Of a stretch of DNA of 51,637 nucleotides, positions 1 to 8,216 are shown in pieces. Source of the DNA: Leeuwenhoekiella parthenopeia (lineage in GTDB: Bacteria > Bacteroidota > Bacteroidia > Flavobacteriales > Flavobacteriaceae); the NCBI RefSeq assembly GCF_020782115.1, contig NZ_JAJGMW010000029.1:1-51637 (forward strand). The letters run 5' to 3'. Made by a program: the position numbers and the translations under genes. The notes beneath the pieces were generated by a model. The model saw only the letters and a program-made list of their open reading frames with translations, ran no database searches and was not told the origin of the DNA. Numbering within the stretch: the first letter of the stretch is position 1; every line of letters starts with the position of its first letter.

Positions 1-69
1 TCCGAACAGAGTAGTTAAGCCCGTTAGCGCCGATGGTACTGCATCTCGTGGGAGAGTAGGTCGCCGCCT
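1..69 (+). rRNA. rrf: 5S ribosomal RNA, 3' portion
   Basis: The first bases match the 3' two thirds of a bacterial 5S rRNA: the GAACAGAGTAGTTAAGCC segment, the GCGCCGATGGTACTGC segment and the closing GGGAGAGTAGGTCGCCGCC. The 5' part lies outside the window, so this is the end of an rRNA operon running into the window. A strong terminator follows directly. Confidence 0.93.
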
Positions 70-75
70 TGTTTT

Positions 76-110
76 AAAGTCCGCATCAGTTTATGATGCG
101 GACTTTTTTT
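76..110 (+). terminator. Rho-independent terminator of the rRNA operon
   Basis: A perfect 13-bp stem (76-88 with 94-106, core GTCCGCATCA / TGATGCGGAC) with a 5-base loop is followed by an uninterrupted T tract. It starts 7 bases after the end of the 5S rRNA and would end the rRNA operon transcript. Confidence 0.92.
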
Positions 111-177
111 ATGCACTAAACTCAGATGTTAGACTAGAGTTCAGACCTTGAATTTTAAACCTTCAACTTTGAATGAA

Positions 178-269
178 ACCCGCGTTAGGGGTTGTAGTTG
201 AAATCCTTTTAAACACAACAGGTGTTTAAAAGATTGAAACGAAAGACCCGACCCGAAGGGAACGCCCTG
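178..269 (+). ncRNA. Structured RNA-like element (resembles the Flavo-1 type motif)
   Basis: The segment has an outer pairing GCGTT (182-186) with AACGC (261-265), an inner CCCGACCCGAAGGG block, and a strong internal hairpin in which CTTTTAAACAC pairs with GTGTTTAAAAG over a short loop. From memory, this layout (GCGTTAGGG at the 5' side, a variable hairpin, then CCCGACCCGAAGGGAACGCC) is a recurrent intergenic element in flavobacterial genomes and may be the Rfam Flavo-1 RNA. The strand and name are inferred; no function is known to me. It lies between the rRNA terminator and the convergent oxidoreductase gene. Confidence 0.45.
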
Positions 270-311
270 AAAAAACTATTCTTTATTAAGAAGAATGTAA
301 GAAGGATACAT

Positions 312-1784
312 TTAAAAATTTCGGTATGTTCCCATTAAATAACTATTTACCTCTTCTTCTTTAAAACGCGCCTTTTCAGCATCCCAATGCAGGGTTTGAT
401 TGGGAAAACGACCTGCTATGACGCCTAATAGTATAGTTTCGGTTAAACGTGCAGCATAATCAAAGGGTGCAGAAGTTTCACCTTTACCTAAACAGGCATC
501 AATAAATTCGTGATAATGCTTTGGACTTTCGGCTTCATAGTCGCGTACCGGTGTTCCTAAATGGTGTTTTTCAGAAATTGTTTTGATTTCCTTACTGATA
601 TCAACATATTTTCCTTTTACAATTTTAAGAGGTAGTTGCATAAAGTGGGGTAGAAGTAGTCTTCCCTTTTCACCCACAAACATGGCTCCCTGTTCGGGAA
701 GCTGCCCTTTTTCAGCAATACTGGCATCTAAGGAGGTTTTATCTTTTAGACTTTCATTTTTTGATGAATTGGACTTTGTATTTGTCGAGTCAGGAAGGAT
801 TAAATCTTCATTTAGTAAAGGTGCGCCCGGACCATCATACCAGATCCATTTTAAACTTTCTGTCGTGTATTTGGTACCCGGAAACTCATAAGTTACCGTA
901 TTCTGTTCCGGATAGCCGAAATCATTAGGAGGGCGGCAGTCATTTTTTATAGTTTGAGGAACGCCTAATGCCAATGCATTGTATGGTGTGTCAAAAATAT
1001 GCACTCCCATATCTCCCAGTGTCGCGCAGCCATAATCAATCAGTTTTCTCCAGTTTGCCGGATGATAAAAGCCTTCTTTGTAAGGTCTCTCCTGTGCTGT
1101 GCCTAACCACAGATTCCAGTCTAGCTGCGGGGGGATAGGATCTGATCCTTCCGGTTCGGGGCCGTTATAGCCCCAGTTTTTGGGAGACCAGGCGTGAACG
1201 GTGTGTACTTTGCCTATAATGCCCGATTGTATGAGAAGGGTTGCTAACTTGTAATCGTAAAACGAATGCACCTGAATACCCATTTGGGTCACCAGATTTT
1301 TGTCAGCCGCCAATTGCCGCATTTCACGGGATTCTGATACATAGTGCGTTAAGGGCTTTTGGCAGTAAACCGGTTTGTTGTTTTGCATTGCGAGTATCGC
1401 AGCCGGTGCGTGAATATGATCTGGAGCCGAAATAACCACGGCATCGATCTCGTCTCCCAACTCTTTGAGCATTGCGCGGTAGTCAAAGAATATTCGGGCT
1501 TGAGGATGATTTTTATGTGCTACAGCTAAATTGATCGCGTCCACATCACAAAGGGCTTTTATAACGACCTGAGGATGCGAAGCCATAGCCTTTAAATCTT
1601 CAGCACCCATACCGCCAACGCCTATGTGCGCCGTACGAATGATTTCTGTATCCTTATTTAATCCTGATACTTTTGTTACAGATTGGTTTTCGGTTGCCAA
1701 AACGATTCCGGAGGTCATCAGCCCTAAAGCGCCAACCCCACTTTTCTTAAGGAAATCTCTTCTTTTATTGTATTGTGCTGCCAT
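312..1784 (-). CDS. Gfo/Idh/MocA family oxidoreductase, Tat-exported
   Basis: A 490-residue NAD(P)-dependent sugar oxidoreductase of the Gfo/Idh/MocA family. The N-terminus has a Tat-like signal (KRRDFLKKS, residues about 7-15, then a short hydrophobic stretch), so the protein probably acts in the periplasm, as in glucose-fructose oxidoreductase relatives. A Rossmann motif GVGGMG lies near residue 55, and the usual EKP cofactor/substrate motif reads QKP near residue 142. The C-terminal half fits the family's substrate-binding alpha/beta domain. The start ATG overlaps the stop of the upstream DUF1080 gene (TAATG), so the two are translationally coupled. Together they suggest oxidation of a sugar to a 3-keto form and its cleavage; the substrate cannot be read from sequence. 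Confidence 0.9.
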   Translation of the reverse strand: MAAQYNKRRDFLKKSGVGALGLMTSGIVLATENQSVTKVSGLNKDTEIIRTAHIGVGGMGAEDLKAMASHPQVVIKALCDVDAINLAVAHKNHPQARIFFDYRAMLKELGDEIDAVVISAPDHIHAPAAILAMQNNKPVYCQKPLTHYVSESREMRQLAADKNLVTQMGIQVHSFYDYKLATLLIQSGIIGKVHTVHAWSPKNWGYNGPEPEGSDPIPPQLDWNLWLGTAQERPYKEGFYHPANWRKLIDYGCATLGDMGVHIFDTPYNALALGVPQTIKNDCRPPNDFGYPEQNTVTYEFPGTKYTTESLKWIWYDGPGAPLLNEDLILPDSTNTKSNSSKNESLKDKTSLDASIAEKGQLPEQGAMFVGEKGRLLLPHFMQLPLKIVKGKYVDISKEIKTISEKHHLGTPVRDYEAESPKHYHEFIDACLGKGETSAPFDYAARLTETILLGVIAGRFPNQTLHWDAEKARFKEEEVNSYLMGTYRNF

Positions 1785-2590
1785 TATAAGCTTTTGATTT
1801 TAATATTTCTAAACCAAATAGGGCTTGAATGATCCTGCAGCCCAATATAACCGGTTTTAAATTTGCCGTAATCAGGCGCGTTGTCCCACTTACCCGATTG
1901 TTTTTTTTGCTGCCATTCTTCAGACCAGGGAACAAATTCAAGAATTTTTTCACCATTGAGCCAATGTTCCACTTTTTCGGGGGTAAAGACTATTTTGGTG
2001 GTATTCCATTCTCCGGCAGGATTGAGCTGTTTTTTAGACAGGTCTGGAGTATGCATCGCATAATCTGCTCCCGTGCTCTGCCAGTCCTGTAATTCTTCGG
2101 GATGTGCTGCTCCAAATTGGGAGTTGTAGCTCGTGAGATCATGTATTTTGGCATAATTCTCATCATCTATAAGCTGATATTCGGGAGCAACTTCGGGTGG
2201 ACCCGAATAGCCTTCTTTCACATGGTAAAAGATGCCGCTGTTTCCGCCTTCCGGGATTTTCCATTCCAGATACAGTTCAAAATTGTCAAACTCTTCAGCC
2301 CCGTAGATGATGTCTTTTCCACCTTTATAATTTTGTTCAAGGCCCAATTCTGTATCAAACGTAAGCACGCTGTCTTTGACCGTCCAGCCCGGCGGAAGTG
2401 AATCTATACCATAACCCCGCCAGCCTTCGAGCGAAGTCCCGTCAAAAAGATAGGTCCAATCCTGTTCTGTGCGTTGAGAAGCCATTTCTTTTTCCGCTTG
2501 TTCGGTTTTGTTTTTGCAGGAAATTGTATTCACTGCTAAAATGCTTAAAATAAATGCTTTGAAGAAGGATAGTTTTTTGGTCTGAATCAT
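1784..2590 (-). CDS. DUF1080 (3-keto-disaccharide hydrolase-like) lipoprotein
   Basis: A 268-residue protein with a hydrophobic leader ending in a cysteine near residue 25 (AVNTISCK), consistent with a lipoprotein. The mature part is a single DUF1080 domain, a concanavalin-like jelly roll: FDGTSLEGW near the start, GNSGIFYHVKE in the middle, and GYIGLQDHSSPIWFRNIKI at the end. DUF1080 proteins act with Gfo/Idh/MocA dehydrogenases in the 3-keto-glycoside route, where some have been shown to be 3-keto-disaccharide hydrolases. The downstream oxidoreductase gene overlaps its stop codon by one base, supporting a joint function. The precise glycoside is unknown. Confidence 0.87.
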   Translation of the reverse strand: MIQTKKLSFFKAFILSILAVNTISCKNKTEQAEKEMASQRTEQDWTYLFDGTSLEGWRGYGIDSLPPGWTVKDSVLTFDTELGLEQNYKGGKDIIYGAEEFDNFELYLEWKIPEGGNSGIFYHVKEGYSGPPEVAPEYQLIDDENYAKIHDLTSYNSQFGAAHPEELQDWQSTGADYAMHTPDLSKKQLNPAGEWNTTKIVFTPEKVEHWLNGEKILEFVPWSEEWQQKKQSGKWDNAPDYGKFKTGYIGLQDHSSPIWFRNIKIKSL

Positions 2591-2767
2591 AAAAAATAGA
2601 AATTGAAGGAAGATTAAGTTCTAGGGCCTGACTAAAAATACTAAAAACAGGAATAGGTATTCTGAAGACTTTTGAAAGTTTTGGCTTGAAAAGGCTACTA
2701 CCTGTTCAGGCTGTTTCTCAAAGTAAGATAAAGTCAACATGAGCGTATATTTAAGTAACTTGCCCCT

Positions 2768-3403
2768 ATGAAGCACCTGAATCTTAATTGGAGAGAAGAA
2801 GAATTCTGGAATGCCTTTTCCCACGGAATGGGAGTTTTGATGGGTATTTTTGGAATTTATTTGCTGTTGACTGAAGATCATTACAAGTCTGATTACAGCA
2901 CCTTAAGTATTCTGTTTTACGGTTTTTCGGTCCTTATTCTCTATATCGCATCTACCGTTTATCATCTGGTTGCGCACGTTTCGTGGAAACAGATTTTTAG
3001 AAAAATAGACCACATCAGTATTTATTTCTTAATCGCCGGTACCTATACCCCGGTAGCGTTAATATCTTTAGCTGACCGCAACGGGTGGATTATTTTCTGG
3101 ACGGTCTGGGGTATTGCAGCGGTAGGAACGCTTTTAAAGCTATTCTTTACCGGGCGTTTTGAAGCGCTTTCCCTGATTTTGTATCTGGCGATGGGATGGT
3201 TAATCGTACTGGATTGGGATAATCTGGTCGCTGTTTCTTCAGAGCAGGGTATTCAGCTTTTAATGCTGGGCGGGGCGTTTTATACGCTGGGCATTGTTTT
3301 TTATGTGGTTCGGAAAATTCCCTTCAATCACTTTATCTGGCACCTCTTTGTATTGGGAGGCAGTATTTGTCACTTCCTGTTTATCCTGACCGATGTGATT
3401 TAG
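2768..3403 (+). CDS. Hemolysin III / PAQR family membrane protein
   Basis: A 211-residue seven-helix membrane protein of the hemolysin III (YqfA/PAQR) family. The diagnostic segments are an N-terminal HGMGVLMG, STVYHLVAH after the second helix, DHISIYFLIAGTYTP, and a last helix with HFIWHLFVLGGSICHF; the conserved His residues form the family's metal site. Many members are annotated as haemolysins from old work, but their physiological role is unsettled. The gene stands alone on its strand and overlaps the end of the converging DUF4268 gene by four bases. Confidence 0.92.
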   Translation: MKHLNLNWREEEFWNAFSHGMGVLMGIFGIYLLLTEDHYKSDYSTLSILFYGFSVLILYIASTVYHLVAHVSWKQIFRKIDHISIYFLIAGTYTPVALISLADRNGWIIFWTVWGIAAVGTLLKLFFTGRFEALSLILYLAMGWLIVLDWDNLVAVSSEQGIQLLMLGGAFYTLGIVFYVVRKIPFNHFIWHLFVLGGSICHFLFILTDVI

Positions 3404-3828
3404 GCTGTGATAAAATCCTGATACTCGTACCAGAACAATTCAAACTTCTGCATGTGTTCGTTGAAAAAGTCAAAGACTTCCGGCCAGTGCGTTTTGTTGT
3501 GAATATTTACTCCGGTTTTCTCCACATAAATTCTTGAAATGATCTTGCCACTGCTGCGCAAATAGTTTTGTTCTAAACTGATATCTTCAGAGATTTCAGC
3601 TTTCAATAGATTTTTCAGGCTTTCAAATTTCTCAAAATAGTACTCCCGAATGAGTTCGTCGTGTGTTTCAATATCGAAAGAAACCTGAGCTTTTTGGTTG
3701 TCAAAACTGAATTTGAGATTGATTTCCTTGACCTTGGTATCGTAAAGCAACCATTTTCGCGGATAGCGCTTTCCGAAAAAGATCCAGAAATCCTGACGTA
3801 TTTGTTTTGATTCTTCTTTGCTAAACAT
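3400..3828 (-). CDS. DUF4268 domain-containing protein
   Basis: A 142-residue soluble protein that is almost entirely one DUF4268 domain. Typical segments are FWIFFGKRYPRKWLLYDTK near the N-terminus, NYLRSSGKIISRIYVE, and a C-terminal WPEVFDFFNEHM block. DUF4268 also occurs at the C-terminus of some restriction-related proteins, but the free-standing flavobacterial form has no assigned function that I know. It follows the ZIP transporter gene with a gap of one base, so they are probably cotranscribed. Confidence 0.82.
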   Translation of the reverse strand: MFSKEESKQIRQDFWIFFGKRYPRKWLLYDTKVKEINLKFSFDNQKAQVSFDIETHDELIREYYFEKFESLKNLLKAEISEDISLEQNYLRSSGKIISRIYVEKTGVNIHNKTHWPEVFDFFNEHMQKFELFWYEYQDFITA

Positions 3829-3829
3829 A

Positions 3830-4498
3830 TTACAGGATGTAAGCTAAACCAATTCCCAACAGGATTACTCCAAATTTACTCGCGTTAAACTGATGGTTTT
3901 TTGAAGATTCAAAGAGAATCGTGGTTGAAACGTGCAGTAGAATACCCACTACCAGCGCGTTGATGTTGCTTTTTATCACGGGTGACCAAATATCCAACTG
4001 TCCCAGAAAACTGCCTAACGGAGTCATTAAGGCAAAGATCAGGAGGAATACCAATACCTGAATGCGGCTGATGTTTGAGACCAGTAGAAAGGAGCTGATG
4101 ATGATTGCAATGGGGATTTTATGAATGACGATCCCGTAAACAAGATCTTTATTTTCGGCAAGAGGAAAGCCTTCAAAAGCTGAATGTATGCATAAACTTA
4201 TAAGGAGCAACCACGGAATTTGACGTCTTTCGTTATCCAGGTGTAAGTGCCCGTGTTCCGCACCGCGGGAAAGGAATTCGAGTAAAATTTGCAGCAGCAA
4301 TCCGCCCATAATAAACAGACCGGTATTTTTTGAACCGAAAGCATATAAATCGGGTAAAAATTCAAAAATGGTTATCGATAATAAAAAAGCACCGCTAAAG
4401 GAGAGCAATAATTTTACGGCATTGTTGATTGCTGGTTTTAAAAAATAAGCAATAAAAAATCCTACCAGAACGGCGGCTACAGGTAAACTAAAAATCAT
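3830..4498 (-). CDS. ZIP family metal transporter
   Basis: A 222-residue polytopic inner-membrane protein with about eight hydrophobic segments. The metal-binding helices are recognisable: HSAFEGFPLAE (helix IV, with the His and Glu ligands) and HKIPIAI (helix V). A histidine-rich loop (EHGHLHLDN) precedes them, as is common in ZIP proteins. ZIP proteins take up Zn2+, Fe2+ or Mn2+; the specificity cannot be assigned here. The gene lies immediately upstream of the DUF4268 gene and is divergent from the methyltransferase gene. Confidence 0.9.
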   Translation of the reverse strand: MIFSLPVAAVLVGFFIAYFLKPAINNAVKLLLSFSGAFLLSITIFEFLPDLYAFGSKNTGLFIMGGLLLQILLEFLSRGAEHGHLHLDNERRQIPWLLLISLCIHSAFEGFPLAENKDLVYGIVIHKIPIAIIISSFLLVSNISRIQVLVFLLIFALMTPLGSFLGQLDIWSPVIKSNINALVVGILLHVSTTILFESSKNHQFNASKFGVILLGIGLAYIL

Positions 4499-4548
4499 AT
4501 TCTAAATGGCTAGGCGTCGTTAGTCGTACTAAGCCGGTAAAATTAACC

Positions 4549-4556
4549 TATTTTTG
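4549..4556 (+). promoter_or_regulatory. Possible -7 promoter element (TANNTTTG type)
   Basis: TATTTTTG lies 18 bases before the ATG of the methyltransferase gene and fits the Bacteroidetes -7 consensus TANNTTTG. No clear TTTG is present at the -33 spacing, so the assignment rests on one half only. If real, the 5' leader would be only about 10 bases long. Confidence 0.35.
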
Positions 4557-4573
4557 CAATCTAAATTTTTAGG

Positions 4574-5734
4574 ATGGAAGGCAACTTTAAAATGCTGGCC
4601 AAAACCTTGTTTGGTTTTGAAGAATTATTAGCCCAGGAACTTCGTGAATTGGGCGCCGGCGATATAACGATAGGCACCCGAAGCGTAAGTTTTACAGGGG
4701 ATAAAGGCTTTATGTACAAGGCTAATTTATGCTGCAGAACCGCGATTAAGATTTTAAAGCCACTTAAATCTTTTGTGATCAAAGATGAAAACGCACTTTA
4801 TGCAGCTGTTAAAAGTATCGACTGGAGCCAGTATATGCGCGTAAACGATACGTTTGCGGTAAATGCAACCATCAGCGGCGAGCAGTTCACCCATTCGCTT
4901 TTTGTGGCTCAAAAGGCCAAAGATGCGGTGGTTGATCAATTTAGAGAGCAAACGGGCGACCGGCCTGATGTAGATTTAAAATTCCCGGACTTAAGTATAG
5001 ACGTACACATTCGGGAGAACCGCTGTACACTTTCTCTGGACAGCAGTGGTGTGTCTTTACATCAGCGCGGCTATCGTTTGTCTACCAATATTGCGCCTAT
5101 AAATGAAGTACTGGCAGCGGGCTGTTTGATGCTCGCCGGCTGGAAAGGGCACAGCGATTTTATGGACCCGATGTGTGGTAGTGGAACAATGCTCATCGAG
5201 GCCGCGATGATCGCCTGTAATATTCCGCCTAATTTAAACCGAAGACAATTTGGTTTTGAAAACTGGCATGATTGGGATCCTGATCTGTTTGATGTTATAG
5301 AAGCCTCGGCGCTCAAAAAGGTACGGGAGTTTCATTTTACTATAAAAGGCTACGATTTGGATCCTTCAGTTATTGAAAAAGCGAAGGAAAACATCAATAA
5401 TGCGGGGTTGAATGAATTCATTACGCTCGAACAGGCCGATTTTTTCAAGACCGAAAAGGAGAAGGAGCGTCATTTGCATATGGTTTTTAATCCGCCATAC
5501 GGCGAACGGATTCCAGTAGAGATGGAAGCATTCTACAAAAATATAGGAGATACCCTAAAGCAAAATTATAAGGATACCGAAGCCTGGTTTATCACTTCCA
5601 ATCTGGAGTCCTTAAAGCACGTAGGCCTGCGCACTTCCCGAAAAATTAAGTTGTACAACGGTTCGCTGGAGTCGCGCCTGGTAAAATACGATATCTACGC
5701 GGGTTCTAAGAAGGCGAAATATCAGCAGGAGTAG
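4574..5734 (+). CDS. THUMP-domain class I SAM-dependent RNA methyltransferase (RlmL N-terminal-like)
   Basis: A 386-residue protein with an N-terminal ferredoxin-like and THUMP RNA-binding region (about residues 1-155) and a C-terminal Rossmann methyltransferase domain. The SAM motif I reads DPMCGSGTMLIEAA, and the catalytic motif IV reads FNPPYGER, typical of N2-guanine or N6-adenine RNA methyltransferases. The architecture matches the first half of RlmL/YcbY and Bacillus YpsC, which methylate 23S rRNA; it lacks the second methyltransferase domain of RlmKL fusions. The gene is monocistronic here and the target base is inferred only from family membership. Confidence 0.93.
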   Translation: MEGNFKMLAKTLFGFEELLAQELRELGAGDITIGTRSVSFTGDKGFMYKANLCCRTAIKILKPLKSFVIKDENALYAAVKSIDWSQYMRVNDTFAVNATISGEQFTHSLFVAQKAKDAVVDQFREQTGDRPDVDLKFPDLSIDVHIRENRCTLSLDSSGVSLHQRGYRLSTNIAPINEVLAAGCLMLAGWKGHSDFMDPMCGSGTMLIEAAMIACNIPPNLNRRQFGFENWHDWDPDLFDVIEASALKKVREFHFTIKGYDLDPSVIEKAKENINNAGLNEFITLEQADFFKTEKEKERHLHMVFNPPYGERIPVEMEAFYKNIGDTLKQNYKDTEAWFITSNLESLKHVGLRTSRKIKLYNGSLESRLVKYDIYAGSKKAKYQQE

Positions 5735-5867
5735 CGTTTTTTAATGCAGAATTATGAGTTTTCCGAATAGAGTATTTAATACAAATGCCCAATTAACTAT
5801 TAACAGTTAACTGGTTTTAGCACTGAACTCCGAAAGAAGTAGAATTACTTTTAAATAACCCAATAAC

Positions 5868-6617
5868 CTATACCACCTTTTTAATCACCCGAAGTTTATG
5901 CGTATGGGTGCGACGTTCGGCATTATAGATGCCTGTATGGTCAATGCGGTCGATACGCACTTCACCGTGTGCGTGAATGATGTGATTGTCCTGTAGCATG
6001 ATCCCCACGTGCACGATACGGCCCTCATCATTATCAAAAAAGGCCAGATCACCCGGTTCACATTCTTCAATAAAACTTAAGGGTTCGCCCTGAGCGGCCT
6101 GTTGCGAAGCATCGCGAAATAGAGCATGCCCGTTAAGGCGGTAGACCATTTGCGTAAAACCACTGCAGTCGATGCCAAAAGGCGTTCGGCCACCCCACAG
6201 ATATGGACTTTTTAAATACAGAAGTGCCGTATTCACAAAAGCACTTTTGTCTCTTTTTTCAGAAATGGTATTGCCTTCATACTGATCCCCGGTAAGATCC
6301 AGATTGGCCAGTTGTGCACCAAGCGGAATGCTCAATACGTGATTGTCTGAAGAAGTAGCCATCTGTAGCAAATCGGTAGCTAAAACCGGCGTGCGCTCAT
6401 CTGCTGCAAAGTAGTTTTCTTCGGTAATTTCTTTATACTGCTTGTTGTCTATCCAGCCCTCATACTTATCGTGAGCTAAGCGAATGCGGCTCCATTTTTT
6501 ACGGATTTCGAGCACTTTAAAGTGTTCTCCATAAAGCACCTGATTTACCATTTCGCCGGCATCTGAAGGTTCCAGACGCATAGGTACAATACTTAAAGGG
6601 CAAATGCCATAATTCAT
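5868..6617 (-). CDS. NlpC/P60 family C40 peptidase with N-terminal SH3 domain
   Basis: A 249-residue peptidoglycan endopeptidase. Residues about 1-65 form a bacterial SH3-like domain (EGWIDNKQY), and the C-terminal half is the NlpC/P60 papain-like domain with catalytic Cys in FGIDCSGF, His in RIVHVGIM and a third polar residue in HIIHAHGE. The preceding PYLWGGRTPFG is the usual substrate-loop signature. No signal peptide is obvious at the called start. The family cleaves peptide cross-links of murein stems. The gene stands alone, upstream of the convergent methyltransferase end. Confidence 0.93.
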   Translation of the reverse strand: MNYGICPLSIVPMRLEPSDAGEMVNQVLYGEHFKVLEIRKKWSRIRLAHDKYEGWIDNKQYKEITEENYFAADERTPVLATDLLQMATSSDNHVLSIPLGAQLANLDLTGDQYEGNTISEKRDKSAFVNTALLYLKSPYLWGGRTPFGIDCSGFTQMVYRLNGHALFRDASQQAAQGEPLSFIEECEPGDLAFFDNDEGRIVHVGIMLQDNHIIHAHGEVRIDRIDHTGIYNAERRTHTHKLRVIKKVV

Positions 6618-6786
6618 CAGGCTGATTCAAATTTTGGTAAACAACTTCTGCATTATATAGCGAAGCATTTCATTGAACAAAAAAATCGGAGCTTCCTTTT
6701 AACCAAAGTTCACTTCGTGAGTAAAAGTAATTCAAATGATTTTTCTGTACCAAATAGATTATTAACATTTGCCCTGTAAGCTGAAT

Positions 6787-7962
6787 TTATCTGCTAATCA
6801 CCATTGCCGAAGCACCGCCGCCACCATTGCAAATCGCGGCAGCTCCCAGCTTAGCATTATTCTGTTTTAAGACGTTGATAAGTGTTATTAAAATACGCAC
6901 ACCGCTACATCCTAAAGGATGCCCCAGCGATACAGCGCCCCCATTTACATTCACTTTTGAAGCATCAAGGCCTAGAATTTTCATATTGGCAAGACCCACA
7001 ACCGAGAAGGCCTCGTTAAATTCGAAATAATCGACTTCATCCTGATTGATTCCGGCTTTATCAAGTGCTTTAGGTAAAGCTTTAGAAGGAGCGGTGGTAA
7101 ACCATTTAGGTTCTGTTGCCGCATCTGCATAACTTTTAATGGTGCAAAGCACTTCCAGACCCAGTTCGTCTGCTTTCGCTTTGCTCATCACGATAACAGC
7201 CCCTGCACCGTCGTTGATGGTAGATGCATTGGCAGCAGTTACGGTGCCGTCTTTAGAAAATGCGGGACGCAGGCTTGCAATCTTATCCATATGCACGTTT
7301 TTGAACTCTTCGTCTTCTTTAACGACAAGAGGCTCCCCACGTCTTTGAGGTACTTCAACAGGAATAACCTCGTCGTCAAACTTTCCGGCTTCCCAGGCAG
7401 CGGCAGAACGCTTATAGCTTTCAATTGCAAAAGCATCCTGATCTTCTCTGGAAAACTCATATTCTTTGGCGCACAAATCGGCACAAACGCCCATAGCATT
7501 GCCGTCATAGGCGTCTACCAAACCGTCTTTCTGCATCCCGTCAACCAGTGTGGCAGGGCCAAATTTAGTTCCGTTACGCATGTGCACGTAATGCGGAATC
7601 TGGCTCATGCTTTCCATTCCGCCAGCGATGACAATCTCATTATCGCCCAGCGCAACAGATTGTGCGGCAAGCATAACTGCTTTCATACCCGAAGCACAGA
7701 CTTTATTTACCGTGGTACAGGGCACTGTATCGGGGATTCCTGCCCCCAAAGCAGCCTGTCGTGCAGGAGCCTGTCCCACCCCGGCCTGAACGACATTGCC
7801 CATAAAGACTTCGTTAACCAGTTTGGGATCGAGATTTATTTTATCTAAAGCCCCTTTAATAGCGGCAGTGCCCAGTTGAACAGCTGTAAGTGAAGATAAG
7901 CTCCCTAAAAAACTGCCAATAGGCGTGCGTACCGCAGAGACAATTACAATTACCTTTTGCAT
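6787..7962 (-). CDS. Acetyl-CoA C-acyltransferase (thiolase)
   Basis: A 391-residue thiolase of normal length. The nucleophilic Cys sits in NKVCASGMKAV (near residue 88), NEAFSVV carries the structural active-site segment, GHPLGCSG carries the active-site His, and CNGGGGASA carries the second catalytic Cys. It condenses two acetyl-CoA units or cleaves 3-ketoacyl-CoA. Sequence alone does not separate biosynthetic AtoB/PhaA from degradative FadA, although the overall look is closer to acetyl-CoA acetyltransferase. A TAAATTTG -7 element reading toward the gene is present at 7991-7998. Confidence 0.95.
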   Translation of the reverse strand: MQKVIVIVSAVRTPIGSFLGSLSSLTAVQLGTAAIKGALDKINLDPKLVNEVFMGNVVQAGVGQAPARQAALGAGIPDTVPCTTVNKVCASGMKAVMLAAQSVALGDNEIVIAGGMESMSQIPHYVHMRNGTKFGPATLVDGMQKDGLVDAYDGNAMGVCADLCAKEYEFSREDQDAFAIESYKRSAAAWEAGKFDDEVIPVEVPQRRGEPLVVKEDEEFKNVHMDKIASLRPAFSKDGTVTAANASTINDGAGAVIVMSKAKADELGLEVLCTIKSYADAATEPKWFTTAPSKALPKALDKAGINQDEVDYFEFNEAFSVVGLANMKILGLDASKVNVNGGAVSLGHPLGCSGVRILITLINVLKQNNAKLGAAAICNGGGGASAMVISR

Positions 7963-8216
7963 AATAGTGTATCTTGGTTTATGTGTTCTGCAAATTTAAA
8001 GAATACCGTACGAAAACGTTATATTTTAGCAAGGCTTTAGTCTTTAGGTGAAAGCGCATTATTTAGTATTTTTACGAGGTGCGAAGCTATTGATCAGGGC
8101 ATCAGGTTATAAGTTGGTTTTTTTAAGAACATTTAATTCTACCGAAATCATAATTTGTTGTATTCTGAATATATCTGACCTAATTACACTAATTTGCCTG
8201 TTCCCAGAATCTTTTT

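Noticed and set aside
5790-5815. TTAACT...AGTTAA inverted repeat between methyltransferase and NlpC genes
   Set aside because: Six-base arms in an AT-rich convergent gap without a T tract are too weak to call a terminator or an operator.
7291-7848. 185-codon plus-strand frame opposite the thiolase
   Set aside because: The thiolase catalytic motifs on the minus strand are complete, so this frame is a by-product of codon bias.
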